From contig NZ_SHLA01000001.1 of assembly GCF_004217565.1 (NCBI RefSeq), positions 496,001 through 560,000 of the forward strand: a DNA stretch of 64,000 nucleotides, in the 5' to 3' direction. Below, one piece after another: positions 49,223 to 58,631 of the stretch (the first letter of the stretch is position 1; each line of letters begins with the position of its first letter). A model generated the notes under the pieces. That model made no database searches. It had not been told where the DNA came from and saw nothing but the letters and a program-made list of their open reading frames with translations. Source of the stretch: Zhihengliuella halotolerans (lineage in GTDB: Bacteria > Actinomycetota > Actinomycetes > Actinomycetales > Micrococcaceae). A program made the position numbers and the translations under genes.

Positions 49223-50452
49223 TCATGACTGCTCGGCGGTGATCAGCTCCGCGGCGCTGAGGACGCGGGGCGTCGCCTCGACGGATGTCGGTGCCTCGGC
49301 CCCTGCGCTGGGGGTGAGGCCCGGGTCGAGGTCCTGGATCCGGCGTGTGGACGGCAGGACGCGGGATTCGAGGGTGCCGATGAACGAGTTGTAGCGCTCG
49401 ACGGAGGTCTTCAAGGACTTGCCGAGGTCGTTGATGTGCCCGCCGAGGGTTCCGAGTCGCTTGTAGAGCTCGCGGGACTCATCGAACAGCGCGCGGGCGT
49501 TCTCGGTCAGCAGCTCCTGCCGCCACGCGTAGGCGAGCCCCTTGAGGATCGAGAGCAGGGTGCTGGGGGAGGCGAGCGCGACGTTCTTGTCGAACGCGTC
49601 GTCGAGCAGCCCCGGGTCGGCCTCGAGGGCGGCGGCCAGGAACGATTCGGCTGGCAGGAAGCAGACCACCAGCTCCGGGCTGCCCGGCAGTCCCTCCCAG
49701 TACTCCTTCTTGGCGAGGGAGTCGACGTGGCTGCGCAGGGCCTTGGCGTGGGCGCGCAGGAGGTCGCGCTGCCGGGCCTGGACCTGCTCCCGGTCGCCCG
49801 CGGCGTCAGCGCCCTCGAGGGACTGCGCCTCGAGGTAGGAGGCCAGCGGGACCTTCGAATCGACGGCGATCGATTTGCCCGCGGGCAGGTGCACGACCAT
49901 GTCCGGGCGCAGGCGCGGCGTCTGCGCTGAGCCGGAGGTCACCTGTTCGCTGAAGTCGACGCGGTTGATCATGCCCGCGGCCTCGACGACGCGGCGCAGC
50001 TGGGTCTCTCCCCACGTGCCGCGCGTCGCGCTGTTCCTCAGCGCGCCGGCCAGCGACGAGGTTGTCCGTAGCAGCGCGGCGTCCTGCTCGGCGGCGGCCG
50101 CGAGCTGCTGGCTGAGCTGGCCGAACTGCTCGACCCGGTCCCGTTCGAGAGTCGTCACCTGGTGCCGGACCTGGCGTAGCTGGTCGGCGAGCGGGGCCAT
50201 CATCTGCAGCACGGTCCGGTCCTCCGCGGCGCGCTGACGCTCGTCGACGATCCGGTCCTGCAAGGCGTCGCGCTCGGCCTGCGTGGCGGCCAGCGTCGTC
50301 TCGGCGGCACGGAGACGCGACGCGACGTCGTCGTACGCGGCGGTGTCCGCCTGGGCGCGCCCGCGCACCGCGTACCACCAGAGAACGCCGGCGCCGCCGG
50401 CGGCGCCGATCACGAAGGCCAAGAGGGCCACAACGAAGCTGAGAGCAGTCAT
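49223..50452 (-). CDS. rmuC: RmuC-family DNA recombination protein
   Basis: 409 residues from ATG 50452. An N-terminal membrane helix (ALSFVVALLAFVIGAAGGAG), a long coiled coil (about 40-140), then the RmuC core: NSATRGTWGETQLRRVVEAAGM, RPDMVVHLPAGKSIAVDSKVPL, and LPAESFLAAALE. Thought to be nuclease-like and to limit DNA inversions. Divergent from ychF with 104 bases between starts. Confidence 0.93.
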   Translation of the reverse strand: MTALSFVVALLAFVIGAAGGAGVLWWYAVRGRAQADTAAYDDVASRLRAAETTLAATQAERDALQDRIVDERQRAAEDRTVLQMMAPLADQLRQVRHQVTTLERDRVEQFGQLSQQLAAAAEQDAALLRTTSSLAGALRNSATRGTWGETQLRRVVEAAGMINRVDFSEQVTSGSAQTPRLRPDMVVHLPAGKSIAVDSKVPLASYLEAQSLEGADAAGDREQVQARQRDLLRAHAKALRSHVDSLAKKEYWEGLPGSPELVVCFLPAESFLAAALEADPGLLDDAFDKNVALASPSTLLSILKGLAYAWRQELLTENARALFDESRELYKRLGTLGGHINDLGKSLKTSVERYNSFIGTLESRVLPSTRRIQDLDPGLTPSAGAEAPTSVEATPRVLSAAELITAEQS

Positions 50453-50542
50453 GGGATGACTCTTGCACGGCGGGCTCGCAGAATAGGAATGGGACCTCCA
50501 CGGGGCTGCGGCCGCGAATCTGCGTTGTGCCACCGCGGCGGG

Positions 50543-50548
50543 TAGACT
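50543..50548 (+). promoter_or_regulatory. -10 box TAGACT of ychF, leaderless start
   Basis: TAGACT ends 8 bases before the GTG at 50557. Confidence 0.5.
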
Positions 50549-50556
50549 CCTTTCCC

Positions 50557-51642
50557 GTGGCTCTTACTATCGGAATCGTCGGACTGCCCAATGTCGGCAA
50601 GTCCACCATGTTCAATGCACTCACCCGCGCCCAGGTCCTGGCGGCGAACTACCCGTTCGCGACGATCGAACCGAATGTGGGTGTCGTCCCGCTGCCCGAT
50701 TCGCGTCTGAAGGTGCTGGCCGGGATCTTCGGCTCGGCCAAGATCCTGCCGGCGACCGTGTCCTTCGTGGACATCGCGGGCATCGTCAAGGGTGCGTCCG
50801 AGGGCGAGGGCCTGGGCAACAAGTTCCTGGCCAACATCCGCGAGGCGGACGCGATCTGCCAGGTCACGCGCGCGTTCGAGGACGGCGACGTGGTCCACGT
50901 CGACGGCAAGGTCGATCCCGCCTCCGACATCGAGACGATCTCCACCGAGTTGATCCTCGCCGACCTGCAGACGATCGAGAACCAGCTGCCGCGGCTCGAG
51001 AAGGAACTGCGTGCGAAGAAGGTCGAGGCGTCCTTCATCGAGACCGTCAAGGCTGCGCAGAAGGTGCTCGAAGAGGGCACGACCCTGTTCTCCGGCGCCG
51101 CCGCTGCGAAGATCGACCTCGCCGAGCTGAAGCCGATGCAGCTCATGACCACCAAGCCGTTCATCTACGTCTTCAACATGGACGAGGCTGGTCTGGCCAA
51201 CGAGGACCTCAAGAAGGAACTCGCCGAGATGGTCGCCCCGGCCGAGGCGATCTTCCTGGACGCCCAGTTCGAGGCGGACCTCGTCGAGCTCGACGAGGAG
51301 GAGGCTGAGGAGATGCTGCACGAGGCGGGCTACTCCGAATCCGGTCTGGAGAAGCTGGCCCGCGTCGGCTACTCGACGCTCGGCCTGCAGTCCTACCTGA
51401 CGGCCGGCCCGAAGGAGACGCGCGCGTGGACGATCCGGCAAGGTGCGACGGCGCCCGAAGCGGCCGGCGTGATCCACACCGACTTCCAGCGCGGATTCAT
51501 CAAGGCCGAGGTCATCAACTTCGACGACCTGGTCGAGCTCGGCTCGGTGTCTGCCGCCAAGTCCGCGGGCAAGGCCCGTATGGAGGGCAAGGACTACGTC
51601 ATGAAGGACGGCGACGTGGTGGAGTTCCGCTTCAACGTGTAG
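50557..51642 (+). CDS. ychF: Redox-regulated ATPase YchF
   Basis: 361 residues. P-loop GLPNVGKST near the N-terminus, switch region with [20 protein letters not shown], the NMDE in place of NKxD that gives ATP preference, a coiled-coil insert and a C-terminal TGS domain ending VEFRFNV. Binds ribosomes and ATP. Its 3' end serves as a repeat unit found twice more downstream, which marks it as an integration target. Confidence 0.96.
   Translation: MALTIGIVGLPNVGKSTMFNALTRAQVLAANYPFATIEPNVGVVPLPDSRLKVLAGIFGSAKILPATVSFVDIAGIVKGASEGEGLGNKFLANIREADAICQVTRAFEDGDVVHVDGKVDPASDIETISTELILADLQTIENQLPRLEKELRAKKVEASFIETVKAAQKVLEEGTTLFSGAAAAKIDLAELKPMQLMTTKPFIYVFNMDEAGLANEDLKKELAEMVAPAEAIFLDAQFEADLVELDEEEAEEMLHEAGYSESGLEKLARVGYSTLGLQSYLTAGPKETRAWTIRQGATAPEAAGVIHTDFQRGFIKAEVINFDDLVELGSVSAAKSAGKARMEGKDYVMKDGDVVEFRFNV
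51618..51638 (+). other. Direct repeat copy 1, candidate att site at 3' end of ychF
   Basis: A 21-base unit starting GGTGGAG and ending TTCAACGT, lying in the last codons of ychF. Copies at 53431-53451 (one mismatch) and 63372-63392 (identical) lie in the same orientation. Right-hand context TAGT and GTTC is also shared with copy 3. Confidence 0.7.
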
Positions 51643-51717
51643 TGGCGTTCGGGGCCAACGTTTGATGAGCGCGTTCGGGTCGAGTTCGCGGCGGTCAAGC
51701 GCAGGGATCCCATAGTT

Positions 51718-52575
51718 TCAGGATGGCCAGTTGAAGTTCCTGGTCACGCCGTAGGACTCTCGGCGTCCAGCGTACGCCAAGGTGGCATGCTCTCGTGCGT
51801 CGTCGCCGATCAGCACCCGCAGTGGACGATGATTGGTGACCGACAGGTGTGCGACCAGCGCCTCTGCGGCCTTACGCGGATCAGCGTCCGTAGACGCATC
51901 GGGATCGGCTGTGGGCCAGGGGATCTCCGCAGTACCAAATGTGGTCTTGCGGAGATCGTCGTACTCCTGTTTCGGGGTTGCGAATGACATACTCGACCCG
52001 GCCCAGTCGGTCGCGAATCCGCCAAGCTGGGCGATCGTTACGCGGATGTCGAACTGCGCGACCTCGGCCGACAGCGCTTCGCTGAATCCTTCTAGCGCCC
52101 ACTTGCCCGCGTTGTACAAGCCGAACATCGGCATCGCGCCGATGGCACCGACTGTCGAGATCTGCACGATATCGCCGCCACCGCGGGCCCGTAGGTGGGG
52201 GATTGCAGCCTGGCAGACCCACATCGCGCCGAGCAGATTCAGGTCGAGATGTTCCCGGGCGCCCTGTTCGTCCAACTCTTCGATGGCTCCGACGATCCCG
52301 CCACCCGCATTGTTGACGACGATGTCGATGCCGCCGAAGGCCTGTGCCGCGACATTAATCGCGGTGGGGATTGCGGCGGCGTCACGGACGTCGAGCAGCA
52401 CCTCCTGCACAGAGTCGGGGTGGTCGGCCTGTAGGTCTGCCATCGCTCCGGGACGGCGAACCGTCCCGACAACGTTGTAGCCTTGTTCCAAGGCGGTCTG
52501 CGCGAATGCCCTGCCGAGTCCACGGCCAGCTCCGGTGATGAGCCAGGTGCGAGTGGAGCGTGATGCTTGAGTCAT
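51718..52575 (-). CDS. Short-chain dehydrogenase/reductase
   Basis: 285 residues, ATG 52575 with GGAGGG upstream on the minus strand. Classical SDR: cofactor loop TGAGRGLG, NNAG, catalytic Ser in QISTVGAIG, and YNAGK holding Tyr and Lys. The basic residues after the first strand (VGTVRRPGA) point to NADPH. Substrate unknown. Divergent from a TetR-type gene with which it shares a control region; both lie in the short module between att-like copies 1 and 2. Confidence 0.92.
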   Translation of the reverse strand: MTQASRSTRTWLITGAGRGLGRAFAQTALEQGYNVVGTVRRPGAMADLQADHPDSVQEVLLDVRDAAAIPTAINVAAQAFGGIDIVVNNAGGGIVGAIEELDEQGAREHLDLNLLGAMWVCQAAIPHLRARGGGDIVQISTVGAIGAMPMFGLYNAGKWALEGFSEALSAEVAQFDIRVTIAQLGGFATDWAGSSMSFATPKQEYDDLRKTTFGTAEIPWPTADPDASTDADPRKAAEALVAHLSVTNHRPLRVLIGDDAREHATLAYAGRRESYGVTRNFNWPS

Positions 52576-52603
52576 GGTGAGTTAGCCCTCCAACGATACG
52601 GTT

Positions 52604-52657
52604 CGTCTCGTCAGGGTAGTAGCGGGGCGGAAGGTCGTCAAGATGATCCGTCTCGTC
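52604..52657. promoter_or_regulatory. Putative TetR operators between the SDR and TetR genes
   Basis: CGTCTCGTC occurs at 52604-52612 and 52649-52657. The second copy lies in an imperfect 22-base palindrome (52639-52660) with arms CAAGATGA and TCGTCTTG, seven of eight pairs matching. It covers the -35 region of the TetR-type gene. Confidence 0.5.
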
Positions 52658-52668
52658 TTGTTGTGCGC

Positions 52669-52674
52669 TAGGGT
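52669..52674 (+). promoter_or_regulatory. -10 box TAGGGT of the TetR-type gene, leaderless start
   Basis: TAGGGT ends 6 bases before the GTG at 52681. Confidence 0.45.
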
Positions 52675-52680
52675 GTTGGC

Positions 52681-53307
52681 GTGCCCCACGAAAGTCCCGG
52701 TTCTCCGCCCTCTGATCCGCCGGGGCCCGATGCCTCCCGGCGCAGCGATCGTGCGCGCCGTGCGATCCTCTCTGCTACTCGCGATCTCGTCGCCGAGGTG
52801 GGGTACACCCGATTGACCATCGAGGGCATCGCGGCAGCTGCAGGGGTCGGCAAGCAGACGATCTATCGATGGTGGCGTTCGAAGGCTGCAGTGCTTTTCG
52901 ACGCGATTCTGGAGGTCAACTCGCACGAGCAGGGCTCGGTCGATTTGCCGGACACCGGAGATCTTGAATCCGATCTTCGGCTGGTTCTCCGGGGCACGGT
53001 TGCTGCGCTGGCCGAACCGGCAAATGACCGCCTTCAGCGTGCGATCGCTGCAGAGATCCAGACTGACATCTCGGTTGCGGAGGAACTCGTACGTCGGCTA
53101 CTTCGTCCGCAGCTTGATGCATGCGCGGCGCGCATCACTCTCGGCATTCGGGCTGGTCAGGTCGATGAGTCTGTGGACGCGGACCTGGCGGTAGAACTGC
53201 TGTTCGGACCGATCTTCCACCGTTGGCTCTTGCGAACTGGCAGGCTGGACGACCAGTTCGCCGACAACATTCTCGCCTTGGTGCTGAAGGGGCTGCGACC
53301 GCACTGA
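52681..53307 (+). CDS. TetR-family transcriptional regulator
   Basis: 208 residues. N-terminal HTH at about 25-70 (RRAILSATRDLVAEVGYTRLTIEGIAAAAGVGKQTIYRWW) with YRWW in the recognition helix, then a helical ligand domain. The first 20 residues are Pro/Ser-rich. It should repress itself and the divergent SDR gene; the inducer is probably a substrate of that enzyme. Confidence 0.92.
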   Translation: MPHESPGSPPSDPPGPDASRRSDRARRAILSATRDLVAEVGYTRLTIEGIAAAAGVGKQTIYRWWRSKAAVLFDAILEVNSHEQGSVDLPDTGDLESDLRLVLRGTVAALAEPANDRLQRAIAAEIQTDISVAEELVRRLLRPQLDACAARITLGIRAGQVDESVDADLAVELLFGPIFHRWLLRTGRLDDQFADNILALVLKGLRPH

Positions 53308-53430
53308 AAGGCTCTTGAGAGTGGGAAAGCCGCGGGTCGACGACTTTCTTGAGCTCGTACCCGCTGGCTTTCGGCTGCCAAAATCACACACGACGTATCT
53401 GGAATCAGAGATTAGTACGTCACGTAACTC

Positions 53431-53451
53431 GGTGGAGTTCCGTTTCAACGT
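53431..53451 (+). other. Direct repeat copy 2 of the ychF end
   Basis: The same unit with one T for C, followed by A and TAA at 53453-53455. Read in the ychF frame it still encodes VEFRFNV and a stop. It closes the first module. The bases from 53308 to here hold no gene I can support. Confidence 0.7.
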
Positions 53452-53510
53452 ATAACTTCGGGAAGTAAGAAGTGACGTTCTTTCACAATCAAGTGCTTAA
53501 GGGCTGAGGC

Positions 53511-54163
53511 ATGGCCAACGAACGGATCACAGAAGACCTCGTCGACAAGCATCTTCGCACCTTGGACTTCTATGATGACGAAGAGCGCATCGTCGTCGAG
53601 AAGTAGCGGTCTGTCGTGCAGGACATCAGTAAGGAGTTGTCCAAGGCATCGAAGACAGGAAACGGTAAGGCCGCTGGCTCCCCCGAATTCATCGTCACCT
53701 CGCCCAACACGCCTGACATGGTGGTTGTGGTGGAGCGCAAGGCTGATACCCGCTACCACTTGTCAGTCAACCGCGATCCTCCGCGGGGCTATGCAGTCGA
53801 CGGCGTGCTTCAGTACGCCAGGTACCTGACGCCCAACTACACCGCTATCTCGATCGCAGTCTGGGGGGCACCACCGTCCAACTAGTGGTCCTCCTTCGTG
53901 CCCCCAAGGAGACCTCTCAGGAGTATGACCTGGTGTCGCCGATGGATGCGCCGGTTACCGAGATGATCTGACTCAACGACCTCTTCGCTGCAGCGTAGTT
54001 CGATCCGAAGGTCCAGCAGCAGCGTGAGCACGACCTCATCGCCATCTCCATGGAGATGTACGAGTTCATGCGTGACGAGGCTGAGCTTGAAGAGAAAGAG
54101 AAGTCGCTGGCGGTTGCCGGCACGCTGATCGCGCTTAAGGACCAGATCTTCGCCAAGTCGTAG
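53511..54163 (+). pseudogene. Broken N-terminal part of an N-6 adenine DNA methylase-type gene
   Basis: Reading from ATG 53511: ANERITEDLVDKHLR, a stop (TAG 53604), then ISKELSKASK with SPEFIVTSPNTPDMVVVVERK. The frame breaks at a G run (53864-53869) that is one G short, continues in the next frame with TGA 53969 and TAG 53996, and ends with SLAVAGTLIALKDQIFAKS at TAG 54161. The N-terminal nuclease-like region (ERK) and the pre-methylase ending are those of type I/IIG-like N-6 methylases; no methylase domain follows. At least three stops and a frameshift make it dead. Confidence 0.65.
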
Positions 54164-54240
54164 AAGACTGCGAAGCAGGGGTGACTGAAGAAGGTCTTCG
54201 GATGGAGGCTACCTCGCAGGTCACATCTGAACGTGGTAGG

Positions 54241-54726
54241 TCAGAGTGACTCTAACTTCGCCTTCGGCAGCACTCTCGCGTAGATCACGGCTGCGACAAC
54301 GAAGGCGCAGACGAACCCGAGCAGGGAGGTGCCGACAGCCTGGCCCGACGCAACACCGTCTTGAACATTCAGGTTCGCAAGAAGGATGCACGCTCCGATA
54401 GTTGCAACCCCATACCCGCCAGCGAGAAGCGAGACGGAGATCATCTTCTCCGATCCGTAGAGGTGGCCGCGCTTGATGTATCCGGTGACCAGCAAACCGC
54501 CAATCACGAACAGCAAGCAGGCGATGAGCGCCGCACCCAGGATGAACATCAGGAGCGATCCGAATCCATCTCCGTCCGGGCCGACATGCCGAACGATCTG
54601 GCTGGGGACACGATCCCGCAGGAGCAAGTAGCCGACGACGACCAGGATCAGGCTGACCGCAGGCCAGACGATCAAGGCCGAGGCCAGAGCCTTGCTGGGC
54701 TGTTGTGAATCATCGGTCCGTTTCAA
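54241..54726 (-). CDS. DUF1648-like membrane protein
   Basis: 161 residues from TTG 54726, chosen because AGGAG lies seven bases upstream; the longer open frame above it belongs to transposase debris. Four membrane helices (LIVWPAVSLILVVVGYLLL, LMFILGAALIACLLFVIGG, then two more). The sequence RVPSQIVRHVGPDGDG matches the DUF1648 pattern found near SdpI/immunity-type and transport proteins. It may be linked to the downstream bacteriocin-type operon, but that is speculation. Confidence 0.55.
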   Translation of the reverse strand: MKRTDDSQQPSKALASALIVWPAVSLILVVVGYLLLRDRVPSQIVRHVGPDGDGFGSLLMFILGAALIACLLFVIGGLLVTGYIKRGHLYGSEKMISVSLLAGGYGVATIGACILLANLNVQDGVASGQAVGTSLLGFVCAFVVAAVIYARVLPKAKLESL

Positions 54727-54789
54727 ATTGTGACTCCTAGGGTTGGCTCGTGAGGATTCGCTGCGCCGCGGACCGCTCGTCGTGGTCCA

Positions 54790-55557
54790 CGTGCTCCAGG
54801 ATTGGGTGCGCTCCGAAGAAGTCCAACAATCGCATATCATCGCTGCGTTAGGGACTGCTGCACGATTGGGTGACAGTAGTCTGCGAGGCCGCGGGGCCAG
54901 TGGTGGGTTCAGCGCGGTTTCGCATTCGACGGGCGCCAATCGGCCAATCGCTGGCTGACGGATAGGCCGGTGGTAGGTCCGTTCGATCCCGGTCGCGATC
55001 GCGATGCGAAGTTGTTCTCGGGTGGCCAAACGGTGCCGGTCGAGGACGTTACCTTGCAGCAGTGCGAACGAACTCTCCGTTGCCGCGTTGTCGCCGCACG
55101 GTGCTAGCCGCTCATTGGAGCCGGTTGTGCCGGGAAAGGTCAGTGCCATCCTGGACTCTCTGGATCCGAACTGCGATCCAAGGTGGCTATGAACGAGGCA
55201 TCCATAGGAACTCTCGCACATCGCGATGGTGTTCCGGGGCGCATGAACGGTAATACTCGACTTCGTTTGGGGAGTCGAGAACCCAGCCTCATTGCGGCAC
55301 CGATAACAAGACTCAACACTCAAACCCAGCTCAGCAGCGACAGCACTGATCGTGCCATCGCGATCAAGGCGACGGAACAACTCGTCCCGCACCCTCGCGT
55401 TGTACTGCGCGTTTCTTCTACGCGTCGGATGGGCCGGTTTGAACCGTGGCTCTATCTCCGCGAGATGATCTCGTCCCTTCTCGGTTCCGCCCAAGAGTTC
55501 TGAGACGAATTTCGCGCGGATCTGCAGACTGGCCACAAGGCCCGGAAATGGCATCAA
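54790..55557 (-). pseudogene. Mosaic of decayed transposase fragments (IS30-like and IS3-like)
   Basis: Reading on the minus strand: a helix-turn-helix piece (RRRNAQYNARVRDELFRRLD, then ISAVAAELGLSVESCY) of an IS30-like transposase, then IS3-type OrfB remains (LVHSHLGSQF where relatives have HSDRGSQF, then CGDNAATESSF and RIAIATGIERTYHR). The first catalytic Asp is lost. The frame happens to be open and joined to the DUF1648 gene, which gives a false long ORF. No terminal inverted repeats found. Confidence 0.6.
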
Positions 55558-55599
55558 CGTGTCACGTGCCTGTGCGTTTTCCCGCCGGAGGTGGAGGAT

Positions 55600-55665
55600 C
55601 GTGGCGGCGGGTCAGCATTGGACGACGCGGCGGGACGAGCTGCGGATCGCGATATCACGATGACT
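55600..55665 (+). pseudogene. Short IS3-type transposase scrap, plus strand
   Basis: GTG GCG GCG ... encodes AAGQHWTTRRDELRIAISR and a stop, matching the WTTREELRIAI motif near the C-terminus of IS3-family transposases. It faces the opposite way to the fragment at 54.8-55.5 kb, so at least two insertions decayed here. Confidence 0.35.
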
Positions 55666-55682
55666 AATCAGAACCGAAACAA

Positions 55683-56897
55683 CTAACGGACGTCTTGTCG
55701 CAAAGGGATACTCGCGTCCACTAGCCAGCCGCCCTGCAGAAGAGGACCCGCTTCGGAGGAGCCTCCGAGTAGACGGGCTCGTTCGGCGATACCGACGATT
55801 CCTTGACCGGATCCATGGGCAAACGTACTTTCGCTGCGTCCATCGTCGACGACGCGCAATCGCGTAGTGTCACCTGACACGGAAAGCCGGAGCTCGACCC
55901 TCGTCGCATCACTGGCGTAGCGCAGAGCGTTGGTCAGTGCTTCCTGCGCGATTCGGTAGATCCCCGTACGGAGGTTTGGTGAGAAGTCGACCGCGTTGCC
56001 CTCACGGATCAACACGACAGGAAGGTGTACTGCGCGGAACACTTCCACAAGCTTCTCCAGCTCGGGGACGTTATAACCGGAGCTATCGAGGGCATCGTCG
56101 AGCTTGACGTCCGAAGTACGGAGGACACCGATAGCGGTTTGCATCTCGATGAGAGCGCTCCGACTTGTGGCGGCCAGATGATCGATTGCTCGTGCTGACT
56201 GCTCGGGATCTCGCTCTCGAGATGCCGCTGCGCCGTCGGCCAGGGCGATCATCACGGAGAGAGAGTGCGCGACGACGTCGTGCATCTCGGCGGCGATGCG
56301 GGTCCGCTCCAGTTGCCGGGCGTTCTCGATGCGTTGAGCGATGAGTTCATCGACCGCGGCACGACGGTCCTTCCGGCCACGAGTTGCGAGGCCCAGAGCG
56401 ACGGCGATCAGCACGAACGCGTCGAACACGGGGTTGGAGAATGTGCCATCCGCGGTGATCAGCCATCTGACTCCTAATCCTGCCGCCGCTGCCAGGAAAG
56501 CCGATGCGACACCCGTAATCGTCCGTGCAATAGGTCCTGTGCTCGCTAAGGAGTACCCGGTGAAGGCGAAGGCCACGGTCAAGTACATCGTGGGGTGGAT
56601 GCAGCTGATCACCGCAAGAGCGATGATCACCCAGAAGGCATGGTCTCTGCGCCACCACAGTGCCACGCCGACGAGAATGACTGTGATCCAGGCGGAAAGC
56701 GGCTGTTCGCCACCGCTGAAGGACAGTGCGACAAGTTGCGGCACAGTACTGGAGGCGATGACGAGAGCGTCGATGAGTCGAGGTCGTGCGAGCAACCAGC
56801 GCGCGGGAGGCCACACTTCCGGGTTGATATCGCTTGCCCGGATGCGTGTGATGATCCCCTTCGTCGTCAACAGCTCTCCCTTCTGGTGTGTCTCCAC
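55683..56897 (-). CDS. Sensor histidine kinase (HisKA_3 type)
   Basis: 404 residues from GTG 56897 (a TTG about eight codons later has AAGGGAGAG before it; start uncertain). Five membrane helices, then a DUF-type linker, the box RIAAEMHDVVAHSLSVMIALAD with the phospho-acceptor His, and an ATPase domain with EALTNALRYAS and GQGIVGIAER. The Asp of the G1 box reads VVDDGRSES, slightly unusual. Last gene of the operon that begins with the NarL-type regulator at 62.5 kb, its natural partner. Confidence 0.88.
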   Translation of the reverse strand: METHQKGELLTTKGIITRIRASDINPEVWPPARWLLARPRLIDALVIASSTVPQLVALSFSGGEQPLSAWITVILVGVALWWRRDHAFWVIIALAVISCIHPTMYLTVAFAFTGYSLASTGPIARTITGVASAFLAAAAGLGVRWLITADGTFSNPVFDAFVLIAVALGLATRGRKDRRAAVDELIAQRIENARQLERTRIAAEMHDVVAHSLSVMIALADGAAASRERDPEQSARAIDHLAATSRSALIEMQTAIGVLRTSDVKLDDALDSSGYNVPELEKLVEVFRAVHLPVVLIREGNAVDFSPNLRTGIYRIAQEALTNALRYASDATRVELRLSVSGDTTRLRVVDDGRSESTFAHGSGQGIVGIAERARLLGGSSEAGPLLQGGWLVDASIPLRQDVR

Positions 56898-56921
56898 TCT
56901 CCCATACCCGAGAACTCGATC

Positions 56922-57752
56922 TCAGGCATCTCGCCGGCGGAGTACGACGCAGGCAAGCGCGACGAGCAGGGCTGCCCATCCCACGAGTACCGCCATGCCC
57001 GGCCAGGCTTCCAGCCCTGCGGGGTTCGGGAACGTCGTGAGGATCACGCGCCCAGCAACCGAAGGCAGGAACCCGACGATGGTCGTGACCACGCCATTTC
57101 CGATCGACTCGAGAATCGAGGGCAGGATGCTGAAGAGGAGCACCGGCACGGCGATGGCGACGATGACGTTCTTTACTAGCAACCCGAAGGCGAGCGACAC
57201 GGTACCGATCATCGCCATGAAGATCCCCGACGCTACCGCAAGCGTCGCTGCCTCCGGGAGGTCGAACTGGTAGGTGACCTCGCTTGTGGAGAGTACTGCG
57301 AGTGGCACGAGCATCGCCAAAGCGGAGGCGATCGTTCCAATCGCGAATCCGATCATGCCGATCACGATGGTCTTGGCGAGGACCACAGGCACCCGCTTCG
57401 GAGTGGCGAGGAAGCTCAGCTTGATCTGTCCGGAGCTGTCCTCGGTCGTCGCGAACAGTACTGAGACGACGGCGAAGACGATCGCCATCCAGAGCACCGT
57501 GTCGACAAAACGCAATTCGGTGACACTGGTGATCGGATCTGCCTGAGGGTTGGGATTCGAGGATGGCGAGATTAGTGACAACGAGGACAATAGGGCGGCA
57601 AGAACGATGAACAGACCGAGCACCGCCGTGACGATGGGGCCGGTCTTGAGGGTGAAGAATTTGATGCGTTCGGCGTCGATGGTGGCCAGGAATCCTGGGG
57701 ATCGTAGCTGCGCGGCACCTGTCGATGGGCTGGAGGTCTGTGTCGTAGTCAT
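56922..57752 (-). CDS. ABC transporter permease (second of pair, LanE/G-like)
   Basis: 276 residues from ATG 57752 (ATG 57776 is possible; neither has a clear ribosome site). Six membrane helices in the ABC-2-type pattern of lantibiotic/bacitracin-immunity permeases: IKFFTLKTGPIV before helix 1, TTEDSSGQIKLSFLATPKRVPVVLAK at the coupling loop, ending VVLRRRDA. Together with the similar permease upstream and the ATPase it should form one exporter. Substrate inferred to be a peptide. Confidence 0.82.
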   Translation of the reverse strand: MTTTQTSSPSTGAAQLRSPGFLATIDAERIKFFTLKTGPIVTAVLGLFIVLAALLSSLSLISPSSNPNPQADPITSVTELRFVDTVLWMAIVFAVVSVLFATTEDSSGQIKLSFLATPKRVPVVLAKTIVIGMIGFAIGTIASALAMLVPLAVLSTSEVTYQFDLPEAATLAVASGIFMAMIGTVSLAFGLLVKNVIVAIAVPVLLFSILPSILESIGNGVVTTIVGFLPSVAGRVILTTFPNPAGLEAWPGMAVLVGWAALLVALACVVLRRRDA

Positions 57753-57797
57753 GGCGTGTGCGTTGTGCTTTCTCATGAGGAATTCGGATAAGAGCTT

Positions 57798-58631
57798 TCA
57801 GGCGTCGCGATACCGCAGGACGAGACTTCCGGCCACCAGAATCGCGAGTGCCCAACCCGCCAGAATGACTAGTCCCCACCAGGGTTCGATGATTCTCGTC
57901 GCGGCGTCGGAGGAGAGATACTGCGAACCGGCGACAGTGGGCATATAGGCCATGAGCTTGGCGACCCACTCCACCGGGAGCGCCGAGACGGCGATCGGGG
58001 CCACGGTGAGGAGGGAGACCACCGTGATGAAAGCGGCGACAAGAGAGCGGATCAGCGCGGCTAGTCCGACTCCAAGCATGGCCATCAGCCCTAGTGAGAT
58101 CCCGCTGCCGGAAATGAATCGGACGATGTCCGCTGAATTGTCGGCAAGTCGAAGATCTTGCCCTGAGAGGATCCCTGGGACGACCAGCAGCACGATGGTG
58201 CTGCCGAGGACGCCGGTGCCGAGACCTATCATTCCCATCAAGAGTGATTTCGCTGCAAGCACCAGCAGGCGCTTTGGGGTTGCCAGCAGCGAGGGCTGCA
58301 TCGTCGCTTGCGTGTATTCCGAAGCCATGAACACGACTGCGAGGACACCGAGCAGGACGTAGGCGTATTGCATCCCATTGAGAAACTGCCCGGGCGAAAG
58401 ATCGCCGACGCGCGAAGGAGGGTTGCCTGCCCACACCAGAGAGAATGTCTCGAGCAGACCCATGCCGACAATTAACGCCAGTACTGCAAACGTCGTGATC
58501 GGATACGACGCCAAAGTGCGGAACTTGATCCACTCGGAGTGCAGAACGGTGATCAGCGTGACGGACACAGAACCACGCGACGTGGCCATTCGGGACGTCT
58601 CTCCCGGTTGGGCAGGGGTCGTCATCACCAT
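57798..58631 (-). CDS. ABC transporter permease (first of pair, LanE/G-like)
   Basis: 277 residues, ATG 58631 with AGGGGA seven bases upstream, overlapping the ATPase stop by one base (TGATG). Same plan as the next gene: HSEWIKFRTLASYPI, then SEYTQATMQPSLLATPKRLLVLAAK, last residues LRYRDA. The shared TPKR loop and tail indicate duplication. Confidence 0.85.
   Translation of the reverse strand: MVMTTPAQPGETSRMATSRGSVSVTLITVLHSEWIKFRTLASYPITTFAVLALIVGMGLLETFSLVWAGNPPSRVGDLSPGQFLNGMQYAYVLLGVLAVVFMASEYTQATMQPSLLATPKRLLVLAAKSLLMGMIGLGTGVLGSTIVLLVVPGILSGQDLRLADNSADIVRFISGSGISLGLMAMLGVGLAALIRSLVAAFITVVSLLTVAPIAVSALPVEWVAKLMAYMPTVAGSQYLSSDAATRIIEPWWGLVILAGWALAILVAGSLVLRYRDA

Noticed and set aside
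49190-49245. TGCTCGGCGGT repeated at the end of rmuC
   Set aside because: An 11-base duplication at the gene end without any module between copies; too short to call an attachment site.
54241-55557. A single 438-codon gene
   Set aside because: It joins transposase debris to the DUF1648 gene by chance. A TTG with a good ribosome site at 54726 starts the real gene.
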